A stretch of DNA of 64,000 nt from Rhodocyclaceae bacterium (lineage in GTDB: Bacteria; Pseudomonadota; Gammaproteobacteria; Burkholderiales; Rhodocyclaceae): assembly GCA_016704145.1 (NCBI GenBank), contig JADJAS010000001.1, forward strand, positions 558,001-622,000, in the 5' to 3' direction. A model generated the notes under the pieces. That model saw only the letters and a program-made list of their open reading frames with translations, ran no database searches and was not told the origin of the DNA. Every line of letters begins with the position of its first letter. The stretch's first letter is position 1. Below are positions 26,847-35,577 of the stretch, one piece after another. Both the position numbers and the translations under genes were made by a program.

Positions 26847-28226
26847 ATGGATCAATCCGCCCGCTACGCCGACCTGAGCCTTACGGAAGAAGACCTGATC
26901 AAGGGCGGCAAGCACATCCTGTGCGCCTACAAGATGAAGCCGAAGGCCGGCACGGGCTATCTGGAAGGCGCCGCCCACTTCGCCGCCGAGTCCTCCACCG
27001 GCACCAACGTCGAGGTATCCACCACCGACGATTTCACCAAGGGTGTCGACGCCCTCGTCTACTACATCGACGAGGCCAAGGAAGACATGCGGATCGCCTA
27101 CCCGCTCGAACTGTTCGATCGCAACGTCATCGACGGCCGCATGATGCTGGTCTCGTTCCTGACGCTGACGATCGGCAACAACCAGGGCATGGGCGACATC
27201 GAGCACGCCAAGATGATCGACTTCTGGGTGCCGCCGGAAGTCATCCGCCAATTCGACTGCCCGGCCTACAACATCGAAGACCTGTGGCGCATCCTCGGCC
27301 GCCCGGCCAAGGACGGCGGCTACATCGCCGGCACCATCATCAAACCGAAGCTGGGCCTGCGCCCCGAACCCTTCGCCAAGGCGGCGTACCAGTTCTGGCT
27401 GGGCGGCGACTTCATCAAGAACGACGAACCACAGGGTAACCAGGTGTTCGCCCCGCTGAAGAAGACCATTCCGCTGGTCTACGACGCGATGAAACGCGCC
27501 ATGGACGAAACCGGCCAGGCCAAGCTGTTCTCGATGAACATCACGGCCGACGACCACTACGAGATGTGCGCCCGCGCCGATTTCGCGCTGGAAACCTTCG
27601 GCCCGGACGCCAACAAGCTGGCCTTCCTGGTCGACGGCTATGTCGGCGGCCCCGGCATGGTCACCACCGCCCGTCGCCAGTACCCGAACCAGTTCCTGCA
27701 CTACCACCGTGCCGGCCACGGCGCCGTCACCTCGCCTTCCGCCAAGCGCGGCTACACCGCCTTCGTGCTGGCCAAGATGTCCCGCCTGCAGGGCGCCTCC
27801 GGCATCCACGTCGGCACCATGGGCTACGGCAAGATGGAAGGCGAAGGCGACGACAAGATCATCGCCTACATGATCGAGCGCGACGAGTGCCAGGGCCCGG
27901 TCTACTACCAGAAGTGGGATGGCGTGAAGGCCACCACGCCGATCATCTCCGGCGGCATGAACGCGCTGCGCCTGCCCGGCTTCTTCGAGAACCTCGGCCA
28001 CGGCAACGTCATCAACACCGCCGGCGGCGGCTCCTACGGCCACATCGACAGCCCGGCCGCCGGCGCCATTTCGCTGCGCCAGTCGTACGAGTGCTGGAAG
28101 GCCGGCGCCGACCCGATCCAGTGGGCCAGGGAGCACAAGGAATTCGCCCGCGCCTTCGAGTCTTTCCCCAAGGACGCCGACAAGCTGTTCCCCGGCTGGC
28201 GCGAAAAGCTGGGCGTGCACAAGTGA
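26847..28226 (+). CDS. cbbM: Ribulose-1,5-bisphosphate carboxylase/oxygenase, form II
   Basis: Fixes CO2 onto ribulose bisphosphate. The 459 residues keep the numbering of Rhodospirillum rubrum CbbM: catalytic Lys166 in GTIIKPKLGL, carbamylated Lys191 in GGDFIKNDEP, and loop-6 Lys329 in GTMGYGKMEGEGDD. The large-subunit-only form II lacks a small-subunit gene, and none is seen. A strong ACAAGGAGCAG ribosome site precedes the ATG. Its stop overlaps the cbbQ GTG start by 4 bases. Form II enzymes have low CO2/O2 specificity, which suggests use at high CO2 or low oxygen. Confidence 0.97.
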   Translation: MDQSARYADLSLTEEDLIKGGKHILCAYKMKPKAGTGYLEGAAHFAAESSTGTNVEVSTTDDFTKGVDALVYYIDEAKEDMRIAYPLELFDRNVIDGRMMLVSFLTLTIGNNQGMGDIEHAKMIDFWVPPEVIRQFDCPAYNIEDLWRILGRPAKDGGYIAGTIIKPKLGLRPEPFAKAAYQFWLGGDFIKNDEPQGNQVFAPLKKTIPLVYDAMKRAMDETGQAKLFSMNITADDHYEMCARADFALETFGPDANKLAFLVDGYVGGPGMVTTARRQYPNQFLHYHRAGHGAVTSPSAKRGYTAFVLAKMSRLQGASGIHVGTMGYGKMEGEGDDKIIAYMIERDECQGPVYYQKWDGVKATTPIISGGMNALRLPGFFENLGHGNVINTAGGGSYGHIDSPAAGAISLRQSYECWKAGADPIQWAREHKEFARAFESFPKDADKLFPGWREKLGVHK

Positions 28227-29017
28227 GCGACTACCGCATCCTCCGCGAGCCGTTCTACCAGCCGCAAGGCGGGGAGATCGCGCTCTACGAGGCGGCGTAC
28301 GCGGCGCGCCTGCCGGTGATGATCAAGGGCCCGACGGGCTGCGGCAAGTCGCGTTTCGTCGAGTACATGGCCTGGAAACTGGGCAAGCCGCTGATCACCG
28401 TCGCCTGCAACGAGGACATGACGGCCAGCGACCTGGTCGGCCGTTATCTCCTCGACGCCAGCGGCACGCGCTGGCTCGACGGGCCGCTGACCACGGCCGC
28501 GCGCGTGGGCGCCATCTGCTACCTCGATGAGATCGTCGAAGCGCGCCAGGACACCACGGTCGTCATCCACCCGCTGACCGACCATCGCCGCGTGTTGCCG
28601 CTGGACAAGAAGGGCGAACTGATCGAGGCGCATGCCGACTTCCAGCTGGTCATCTCCTACAACCCGGGCTACCAGTCGCTGATGAAGGACCTGAAGCAGT
28701 CGACCAAGCAGCGCTTCATCGGCTTCGACTTCGACTACCCGGCAGCGGAACTCGAAGCCGACATCGTGGCCAAGGAAACCGCACTGGAACGCGAAGCGAC
28801 CGCGAAGCTGGTCAAGATCGCCCACACCGCGCGCAACCTCAAGGGCCACGGCCTCGACGAAGGCATCTCGACGCGCCTGCTGGTCTATGCCGCGACGCTG
28901 ATCAAGCGCGGCGTCGCGCCCGTCGACGCCTGCCGCATGGCGCTGGTGCGGCCGATCACCGACGACGCCGACATCCGCGCCACACTCGACCACGCCATCG
29001 ACACCGTCTTCGCGTAA
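28223..29017 (+). CDS. cbbQ: RubisCO activase ATPase CbbQ
   Basis: A MoxR-type AAA+ ATPase of 264 residues that, with CbbO, strips inhibitory sugar phosphates from RubisCO. Walker A is GPTGCGKSRF (about residue 37) and Walker B is ICYLDEIVEARQD (about 97). The sensor segment VISYNPGYQSLMKDLKQSTK, followed by the arginine region QRFIGF, is present. It starts with GTG inside the cbbM stop (GTGA), so it is translationally coupled. A copy of the dispersed element begins at its stop codon. Confidence 0.93.
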   Translation: MSDYRILREPFYQPQGGEIALYEAAYAARLPVMIKGPTGCGKSRFVEYMAWKLGKPLITVACNEDMTASDLVGRYLLDASGTRWLDGPLTTAARVGAICYLDEIVEARQDTTVVIHPLTDHRRVLPLDKKGELIEAHADFQLVISYNPGYQSLMKDLKQSTKQRFIGFDFDYPAAELEADIVAKETALEREATAKLVKIAHTARNLKGHGLDEGISTRLLVYAATLIKRGVAPVDACRMALVRPITDDADIRATLDHAIDTVFA

Positions 29018-29042
29018 AAGTCAGCCGTGGTGACACGCCACC
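29016..29042 (+). repeat. Dispersed element, copy 8 (between cbbQ and cbbO)
   Basis: AAAAGTCAGCC followed by GTGGTGACACGCCACC, an almost perfect copy with a full hairpin including one G-T wobble. It starts in the cbbQ stop codon and ends 13 bases before the cbbO ATG, inside an operon. Confidence 0.8.
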
Positions 29043-29055
29043 CCAGGCGCTGATC

Positions 29056-31299
29056 ATGCACCCCCAGGTCCAGACCTACTGGTACGAACTCGACTGCGGC
29101 TTCAAGCAGGTCGCCGAGGTGTTCGAGGAATGCGTCTTCGAGGCACTCTCCATCTTCAACCGCGCGCAGATGAAGGCCTATCTCGATGCCGCGCGCGTGC
29201 TCGGCAAACTCGGCCGCGGCCCGGAGCCGATGCTGGCCTTCCTGGAGGAATGGCCGAGCGTGGTGGCCGCCGTCAAGGGCGATCCGCTCGAACCGGTAAT
29301 GAACTTCGTGCGCGCCATGCAGAAGTCGCCGAACGGCCTGGCCATCGCACCCTTCCTGCAAACGCTGGCGGCGGTCGCGCGCCGGCTACCGTCGCTCGAC
29401 CAGTTGCAGGGCTACATCGACATCGCACGCGACCTGATGGCGCGCACGACAGGCTCCATCCACGGCTTTCAGCAGACCATCCCCAGCCCCGGCCTGCCCG
29501 AGTTCTTCGCCCAAGCGCCGCGGTTGCTGGACCTGCTGTCCTTGCAGGGACTTCGCAACTGGGTCGAATACGGCATCCGCAACCATGGCAGCCATCCGGA
29601 ACGGCAGGCCGAGTACTTCAGGCTCGCCTCGCCCGACAGCCGCGCCGTCATGCAGGGCGAGCGCCACGGCACGCTGTTCCACGATGTCGAGCGCCAGCTG
29701 GACCTCTATCTGCGCGCGCTCTGGAACGAGCCCGAAGTGCTGGCGCCCTATTCGACCATCTACGATGCGATCCGCCAGCCGGTGCCCTACTACGACAAGC
29801 TGGGCATGCGCGTGCCGGACGTCTTCGACGACGCGCATGGCCCGCTCGGCACAGTGCGGGGCATCGACCGCTATCGCGCCGTGCTGGCGCACATGGTCGG
29901 CCATCGCCGCTGGTCTGCGCCGCAAATCGCCGACAACTGGAGCCCGTTCCAGCGCATGGCGGTCGAGTTCTTCGAGGACGCGCGCATCGACACGTTGCTG
30001 ATGCGCGAGTTTCCGGGCCTCGGGCGCATCTTCCTCGCCCTGCACCCGAAGCCGGTCGAGGGCGCCTGCGATCCGGAGACCACCTCCTGCCTGCGCCACC
30101 GCCTGGCCATGCTCTCGCGCGCCTGCCTCGACCCCGCGCACAGCTACCGCGATGCCGTGCTGAACGAATTCGTGGCCAACTTCCATGCCCGCATCGACGC
30201 GGGCACGGCGGCCATGGCCGAACTGGCGCTCGCCTATGTCGCCCGCACGCGCCGGCAGAGCGACCAGTTCGCCAGGGTCCATTTCGACAACACGGTCGTC
30301 AGCTACCGCGACGACAACCGCCAGCTGTGGAAATTTATCGAGGAAGGCGACGAGGAGGAGGCCTTCGACGAGCCGCGCCAGTTGACGCGCCAGGAGGTCG
30401 ACGGGCTGCCGCCGCGCCACTACCCGGAGTGGGACTACCAGACCCAGACCTACCGTCCCGACTGGGTCAGCCTCTACGAGGCGCTCCACCCATCGGGCAG
30501 CGCGGCGAAGATCGACCGCCTGCTGGCCAAGCACGACGCGCTGGCCAAGCGACTCAAGAGACTATTGGACCTGCTCAAGCCGCAGGACAAAGTGCGCATC
30601 CGCTACCAGGAAGAAGGCGCGGAGCTCGACCTCGACATCGCCCTGCGTTCGCTGATCGACTTCAGGTGCGGCGCCACGCCCGATCCGCGCATCAACATGA
30701 GCCACAAGACCTCGGGCCGCGACATCGCCGTACTGCTGCTGCTCGACCTCTCCGAGTCGCTCAACGAGAAGACTCCCGCCGGCGACCAGACCATCCTCGA
30801 ACTCTCGCAGGAAGCGGTGTCGCTGCTGGCCTGGGCGATCGAGCGGCTGGGCGACCCGTTCGCCATCGCCGGCTTCCATTCCGACACACGCCACCAGGTG
30901 CGCTACCAGCACATCAAGGGTTTCTCGGAACGCTGGAGCGACGACGTCAAGGCCCGGCTGGCGGCGATGGAAGCCGGCTGGTCAACCCGCATGGGCGCCG
31001 CGATGCGTCATGCCGGCCACTACCTGGGCGCGCGCCAGGCCGACAAGAAACTGCTGCTGATCCTCACCGACGGCCGGCCGTCGGACATCGATAGTCCTGA
31101 CGAGCGGCATCTGGTCAACGACGCGCGCCAGGCGGTGCGCGAGCTGGAGCGCCAGGGAATCTTCAGCTACTGCATCAACCTGGACTGCAAGGCCGACGAG
31201 TACGTGGCGGACGTTTTCGGCAAGCGCCACTCGGTAATCGACCATGTCGAACGCCTGCCGCAGAAGCTGCCGGAACTATTCATGGCGCTGACCCGATGA
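29056..31299 (+). CDS. cbbO: RubisCO activase adaptor CbbO (von Willebrand A domain)
   Basis: A 747-residue partner of CbbQ that links the hexameric ATPase to RubisCO. The long N-terminal helical region is typical of CbbO/NorD. The C-terminal vWA domain carries the metal-site motif LLLDLSESLNE (DxSxS, about residue 563), followed by SVIDHVERLPQKLPELF at the end. A form II-associated cbbQ-cbbO pair directly after cbbM makes the role clear. AT-rich DNA with a CbbR-like palindrome begins 11 bases past its stop, so the operon may end here. Confidence 0.92.
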   Translation: MHPQVQTYWYELDCGFKQVAEVFEECVFEALSIFNRAQMKAYLDAARVLGKLGRGPEPMLAFLEEWPSVVAAVKGDPLEPVMNFVRAMQKSPNGLAIAPFLQTLAAVARRLPSLDQLQGYIDIARDLMARTTGSIHGFQQTIPSPGLPEFFAQAPRLLDLLSLQGLRNWVEYGIRNHGSHPERQAEYFRLASPDSRAVMQGERHGTLFHDVERQLDLYLRALWNEPEVLAPYSTIYDAIRQPVPYYDKLGMRVPDVFDDAHGPLGTVRGIDRYRAVLAHMVGHRRWSAPQIADNWSPFQRMAVEFFEDARIDTLLMREFPGLGRIFLALHPKPVEGACDPETTSCLRHRLAMLSRACLDPAHSYRDAVLNEFVANFHARIDAGTAAMAELALAYVARTRRQSDQFARVHFDNTVVSYRDDNRQLWKFIEEGDEEEAFDEPRQLTRQEVDGLPPRHYPEWDYQTQTYRPDWVSLYEALHPSGSAAKIDRLLAKHDALAKRLKRLLDLLKPQDKVRIRYQEEGAELDLDIALRSLIDFRCGATPDPRINMSHKTSGRDIAVLLLLDLSESLNEKTPAGDQTILELSQEAVSLLAWAIERLGDPFAIAGFHSDTRHQVRYQHIKGFSERWSDDVKARLAAMEAGWSTRMGAAMRHAGHYLGARQADKKLLLILTDGRPSDIDSPDERHLVNDARQAVRELERQGIFSYCINLDCKADEYVADVFGKRHSVIDHVERLPQKLPELFMALTR

Positions 31300-31310
31300 C
31301 CGGGTTCTAC

Positions 31311-31325
31311 TTATTTCAATGATAA
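31311..31325. promoter_or_regulatory. Second CbbR-like operator, upstream of cbbP
   Basis: TTATTTCAATGATAA is a T-N11-A site sharing TTAT-N5-TGATAA with the palindrome next to cbbR at 24929. It lies in the 214-base gap between cbbO and cbbP, suggesting that cbbP-tkt-gap-pgk-pyk-fba is a separately controlled unit. Confidence 0.5.
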
Positions 31326-31433
31326 GAAAAAGTGAATGGCGCTTATGGTTGGCTGGCCTTACATTCCACGCGTGGGGTCGCGGTCGTCGCGGCCTTCACA
31401 TCTCCACTCCCTCTGGCATCGTTGCCAGATTGG

Positions 31434-31463
31434 CCCCACCCCCATGCCGGGGGTGGGGATTTT
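31434..31463 (+). terminator. Strong hairpin between cbbO and cbbP
   Basis: Perfect 10-bp arms CCCCACCCCC and GGGGGTGGGG surround the loop ATGCC and are followed by ATTTTC. It could terminate cbbO transcription or act as a leader or attenuating structure for cbbP, since the operator-like site is upstream of it. The T run is short, so terminator strength is uncertain. Confidence 0.5.
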
Positions 31464-31513
31464 CTCGCCGGGGCGACTTGTGGCAAGGATTACTTCAGTA
31501 AAGGGGAAACGAC

Positions 31514-32398
31514 ATGTCCATCAAGCATCCGATCATCGCGGTCACGGGTTCCTCGGGCGCCGGCACCACCACGGTCAAGCGCTCATTCGAACACATCTTC
31601 CGCCGCGAGAAGATTTCCGCCGCGGTCATCGAAGGCGACAGCATGCACAAGTACGACCGTGCGGAGATGAAGCGCGTCATCGCCGAGGCGGAGGCCCGCA
31701 GTGACTGCAGCCTGCCGACGCATTTCGGGCCCAGTTGCAACGAGCTGGCCGAACTGGAAAACATCGTCAAGACCTATGCCGAATGCGGCCAGGGCCGGCG
31801 CCGTTTCTATCTCCACAACGAAACGGAGGCTGCCCCCTACGGCCAGCAGCCAGGCACCTTCACGCCCTGGGAGAACCTGCCCGAGCACACCGACCTGCTG
31901 TTCTACGAAGGCCTTCATGGCGCCTACGTCGGCGACGATGCCGACGTCGCCCAGCATGTTGACCTGGCGATCGGCGTGGTGCCCGTGGTCAACCTCGAAT
32001 GGATCCAGAAAATCCACCGCGATACCGCCGGCCGCGGCTATTCCGTCGAAGCCGTGACGCAAACCATCCTGCGCCGCATGCACGATTACGTGCACTACAT
32101 CTGCCCGCAATTCTCCCGGACGCACATCAACTTCCAGCGGGTACCGGTGGTGGATACCTCCAACCCGTTCATCGCCCGCGACATTCCCACGCTCGACGAA
32201 TCATTCGTCGTCATCCGTTTCCGCGATCCGCATGGCGTCGATTTCCCCTACCTGCTGACCATGATCCACGACTCGTTCATGTCCAGGCCCAACATCATGG
32301 TGGTGCCCGGCGGCAAGATGGAACTGGCCATGCAGCTGGTGCTGACGCCAATCATCCTCGACCTGATGGAAAAAAAGTGGAAGCGTAGCTCCAAGTAG
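31514..32398 (+). CDS. cbbP: Phosphoribulokinase, proteobacterial class I
   Basis: Phosphorylates ribulose 5-phosphate to the RubisCO substrate. The 294 residues have the Walker A loop VTGSSGAGTTTVKRSF (about 10), the substrate loop IEGDSMHKYDRAEMK (about 40), and FYEGLHGAYVGDDADVAQHV with the Walker B-like region. This matches the octameric bacterial enzyme. The ribosome site AAAGGGGAAA lies before the ATG. It leads the second half of the cbb island with tkt, gap, pgk, pyk and fba. Confidence 0.96.
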   Translation: MSIKHPIIAVTGSSGAGTTTVKRSFEHIFRREKISAAVIEGDSMHKYDRAEMKRVIAEAEARSDCSLPTHFGPSCNELAELENIVKTYAECGQGRRRFYLHNETEAAPYGQQPGTFTPWENLPEHTDLLFYEGLHGAYVGDDADVAQHVDLAIGVVPVVNLEWIQKIHRDTAGRGYSVEAVTQTILRRMHDYVHYICPQFSRTHINFQRVPVVDTSNPFIARDIPTLDESFVVIRFRDPHGVDFPYLLTMIHDSFMSRPNIMVVPGGKMELAMQLVLTPIILDLMEKKWKRSSK

Positions 32399-32532
32399 GG
32401 GCTTTGCCGAGTCCTCGGCTGGCAACGCCGCCGGGCCCGCCCATTTGGCCAAAAACCAGTACCCGCAACACAACCGGTCGGGTTTCGCCGATAATTAATG
32501 GCTTTCCCGGCCGCAACCGGAGAGTAACCGAG

Positions 32533-34545
32533 ATGTCCACCTTTAGCGATTTCGACCCGCCCGTGTTCAACAACCTGACCAGCGCCATCCGCGCCCTGGC
32601 CATGGACGCCGTGCAGAAGGCCAATTCCGGCCACCCCGGCGCGCCCATGGGCATGGCCGAGATCGCCGAGGTGCTGTGGAACCATCACCTGCGCCACAAC
32701 CCGAACAATCCCAAGTGGGCCAACCGCGACCGCTTCGTGCTGTCGAACGGCCACGGTTCGATGCTGATCTACGCCCTGCTGCACCTGAGCGGTTACGACG
32801 TCAGCATCGACGACCTCAAGAACTTCCGCCAGCTGCACAGCAAGACCCCCGGCCACCCCGAGTATGGTTACACCCCCGGCGTCGAGACCACCACCGGCCC
32901 GCTCGGCCAGGGCATCACCAATGCGGTCGGCATGGCGCTGGCGGAAAAGGTGCTGGGCGACCAGTTCAACCAGCCCGGCTACGCCATCGTCGACCACCGT
33001 ACCTAGGTCTTCCTCGGCGACGGCTGCCTGATGGAAGGCATCTCGCACGAAGCCTGCGCGCTGGCCGGCACCTGGGGCCTGGGCAAGCTGACCGCCTTCT
33101 GGGACGACAACGGGATTTCCATCGACGGCCACGTCGAGGGCTGGTTCACCGACGACACGCCCAAGCGCTTCGAAGCCTACGGCTGGCACGTCGTGGCGAA
33201 CGTCAATGGCCACGACCCGGAGGCGCTGCACGCCGCCATCGAGGCGGCCAAGGCCGTCACCGACAAGCCCTCGCTGATCTGCTGCAAGACGGTGATCGGC
33301 GCCGGCTCGCCGAACAAGGCCGGCACCCACGACGTGCACGGCGCGCCGCTGGGCGACGCCGAGATCGCGGCCGCCCGCCCGCACATCGGCTGGCACTTCG
33401 GCCCCTTCGAAATTCCCAGGGAAGTCTATGAAGCCTGGGATGCGAAGAAGAAGGGCGCCGCCTGGGAAAGCGACTGGAACCGCAAGTTCGAGCACTACGC
33501 AAAGGCTCATCCGGAACTGGCCGCGGAATTCAAACGCCGCATGGCCGGCGATCTGCCTGCCCACTGGGCCGAATTCGCGCAAAAAACCATCGCCGCCATC
33601 AACGACAAGGGCGAAACCGTTGCCACCCGCAAGGCCAGCCAGATCGCCATCAACGCGCTGGCCCCGGCACTGCCCGAGTTCCTCGGCGGCTCGGCCGACC
33701 TGACCGGCTCCAACCTGACCAACTGGACCGGCTGCAAGCACGTTTCCGGCAAGTCCTGCGGCAACTACATTTCCTACGGTGTGCGCGAATTCGGCATGTC
33801 GCACATCATGAACGGCATGGCGCTGCACGGCGGCCTGCTGCCCTTCGGCGGCACCTTCCTGATGTTCTCCGAGTATGCCCGCAACGCCATCCGGATGTCG
33901 GCGCTGATGAAGCAGCGCGTGATCTACGTGTTCACGCACGACTCCATCGGCCTCGGCGAAGACGGCCCGACGCACCAGCCGGTCGAGCAGATCGCCACGC
34001 TGCGCCTGATCCCGAACATGGACCTGTGGCGTCCCTGCGACACCGTCGAGACCATGGTCGCCTGGACACAGGCCGTCGAGAAGCGGAGCGGGCCGACCTC
34101 GTTGGCCCTGTCGCGCCAGAACCTGCCCTTCGTCAAGCGCGATGCGGCGGCGATCGCCAACATCGAGAAGGGCGGCTACGTGATTGCCGCAGCCAAGGGC
34201 ACCGCTCGTGCCGTGCTGATCGCCACCGGCTCCGAAGTCGAGCTGGCGCTCAAGGCCCAGGATGCGCTGGCGCAGGAAAACATTCCGGTCACGGTCGTTT
34301 CCATGCCCAACACCAACGCTTTCGACCGCCAGAACCAGGCGTACCAGGACAGCGTGCTGCCCAAGGGCCTGCCGCGCGTCGTGATCGAGGCCGGCGTCAC
34401 CGGCGGCTGGTGGAAATACGTTGGCGGCGAAGGCACGGTCATCGGCCTCGACCGCTTCGGCGAGTCGGCACCGGCCGGCCAACTGTTCAAGGAATTCGGC
34501 TTCACGGTGGCGAACGTCGTGAAGGCCGTCGAGTCATTCATCTAA
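32533..34545 (+). pseudogene. tkt: Transketolase gene interrupted by one in-frame amber stop
   Basis: Transketolase moves two-carbon units in the Calvin and pentose phosphate pathways. The frame from ATG 32533 to 34545 would give 670 residues, the normal length. However, codon 158 (33004-33006) is TAG where the family has Tyr of the DHxTY motif before VFLGDGCLMEG. Everything before (SGHPGAPMGMAE; GHGSMLIY; ETTTGPLGQG) and after (DDNGISIDGHVEGWF; HDSIGLGEDGPTHQP) is intact, with no frameshift. A restart at 33031 would lack much of the TPP domain. One substitution would restore the gene, so sequence error, a recent mutation and readthrough all remain possible. Confidence 0.9.
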
Positions 34546-34565
34546 CCCTTTCCAGGAGATAACAC

Positions 34566-35564
34566 ATGGCAATCAAAATTGGCATCAATGGTTTCGGCCG
34601 CATTGGCCGCATGACGTTCCGCGCCATTGCCAGGGACTTTCCCGAGCTCGAAGTGGTTGCCATCAACGACCTGCTGGAGCCTGACTACCTGGCCTACATG
34701 CTGAAGTACGACTCCGTGCATGGCCGCTTCGCCGGCGAGATCAAGGTCGACGGCAGCAACCTCGTGGTCAATGGCAAGAAGATCCGCCTGACCGCCGAGA
34801 AGGATCCGGCCAACCTGAAGTGGGGCGAAGTCGGCGTCGACATCGTCATCGAGTCCACCGGCTTCTTCCTGACCAAGGACACCTGCCAGAAGCATCTCGA
34901 CGCGGGCGCCAAGAAGGTCGTCCAGTCGGCGCCGTCGAAGGACGACACGCCGATGTTCGTCTATGGCGTCAATCATGAGAAGTATGCCGGCGAGAAGATC
35001 GTTTCCGCCGCCTCCTGCACCACCAACTGCCTGGCGCCCGTCGCCAAGGTGCTGCATGACAACTGGGGCATCAAGCGCGGCCTGATGACCACCGTGCATG
35101 CCGCCACCGCGACGCAGAAGACCGTCGATGGCCCCTCCAACAAGGACTGGCGCGGCGGCCGCGGCATCCTGGAGAACATCATCCCGTCGTCGACCGGCGC
35201 CGCCAAGGCCGTCGGCGTGGTCATTCCCGAGCTGAACAAGAAGCTGACCGGCATGGCCTTCCGCGTGCCGACTTCCGACGTCTCCGTCGTCGACCTCACC
35301 GTCGAGCTCAACAAGGACGCCGACTACAAGGACATTTGCGCCGCGATGAAGGCGGCCTCGGAAGGCGCGCTGAAGGGCGTGCTCGGCTACACCGAAGAGA
35401 AAGTCGTGGCCACCGATTTCGTTGGCAATAGCGCGCCCTCGACGTTCGATGCCGAGGCCGGCATCGCGCTCGACAAGACCTTCGTCAAGGTGGTGGCCTG
35501 GTACGACAACGAATACGGCTACACCTGCAACATGCTGCGTTTCGTCAAGCACGTCGCCAAGTAA
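34566..35564 (+). CDS. gap: Glyceraldehyde-3-phosphate dehydrogenase, type I
   Basis: Catalyses the interconversion of glyceraldehyde 3-phosphate and 1,3-bisphosphoglycerate; in this cluster it serves reduction in CO2 fixation as well as glycolysis. The 332 residues show the NAD loop INGFGRIGRMTFRA, the catalytic SCTTNCLAPVAK (Cys about 154), HAATATQKTVDGPS and WYDNEYGYTCNMLRF. An ACAAAC-poor leader is replaced by a clear AGGAGAT ribosome site. It is 20 bases after tkt and 13 before pgk. Confidence 0.96.
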   Translation: MAIKIGINGFGRIGRMTFRAIARDFPELEVVAINDLLEPDYLAYMLKYDSVHGRFAGEIKVDGSNLVVNGKKIRLTAEKDPANLKWGEVGVDIVIESTGFFLTKDTCQKHLDAGAKKVVQSAPSKDDTPMFVYGVNHEKYAGEKIVSAASCTTNCLAPVAKVLHDNWGIKRGLMTTVHAATATQKTVDGPSNKDWRGGRGILENIIPSSTGAAKAVGVVIPELNKKLTGMAFRVPTSDVSVVDLTVELNKDADYKDICAAMKAASEGALKGVLGYTEEKVVATDFVGNSAPSTFDAEAGIALDKTFVKVVAWYDNEYGYTCNMLRFVKHVAK

Positions 35565-35577
35565 GCGGAGTCCGCCC

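Noticed and set aside
31319..31501. Short ORFs in the cbbO-cbbP gap
   Set aside because: They run through the hairpin and operator-like site and have no protein-like pattern.
32248..34482. A 744-codon open frame antisense to tkt and cbbP
   Set aside because: Shadow of the tkt and cbbP codons, without any recognisable domain.
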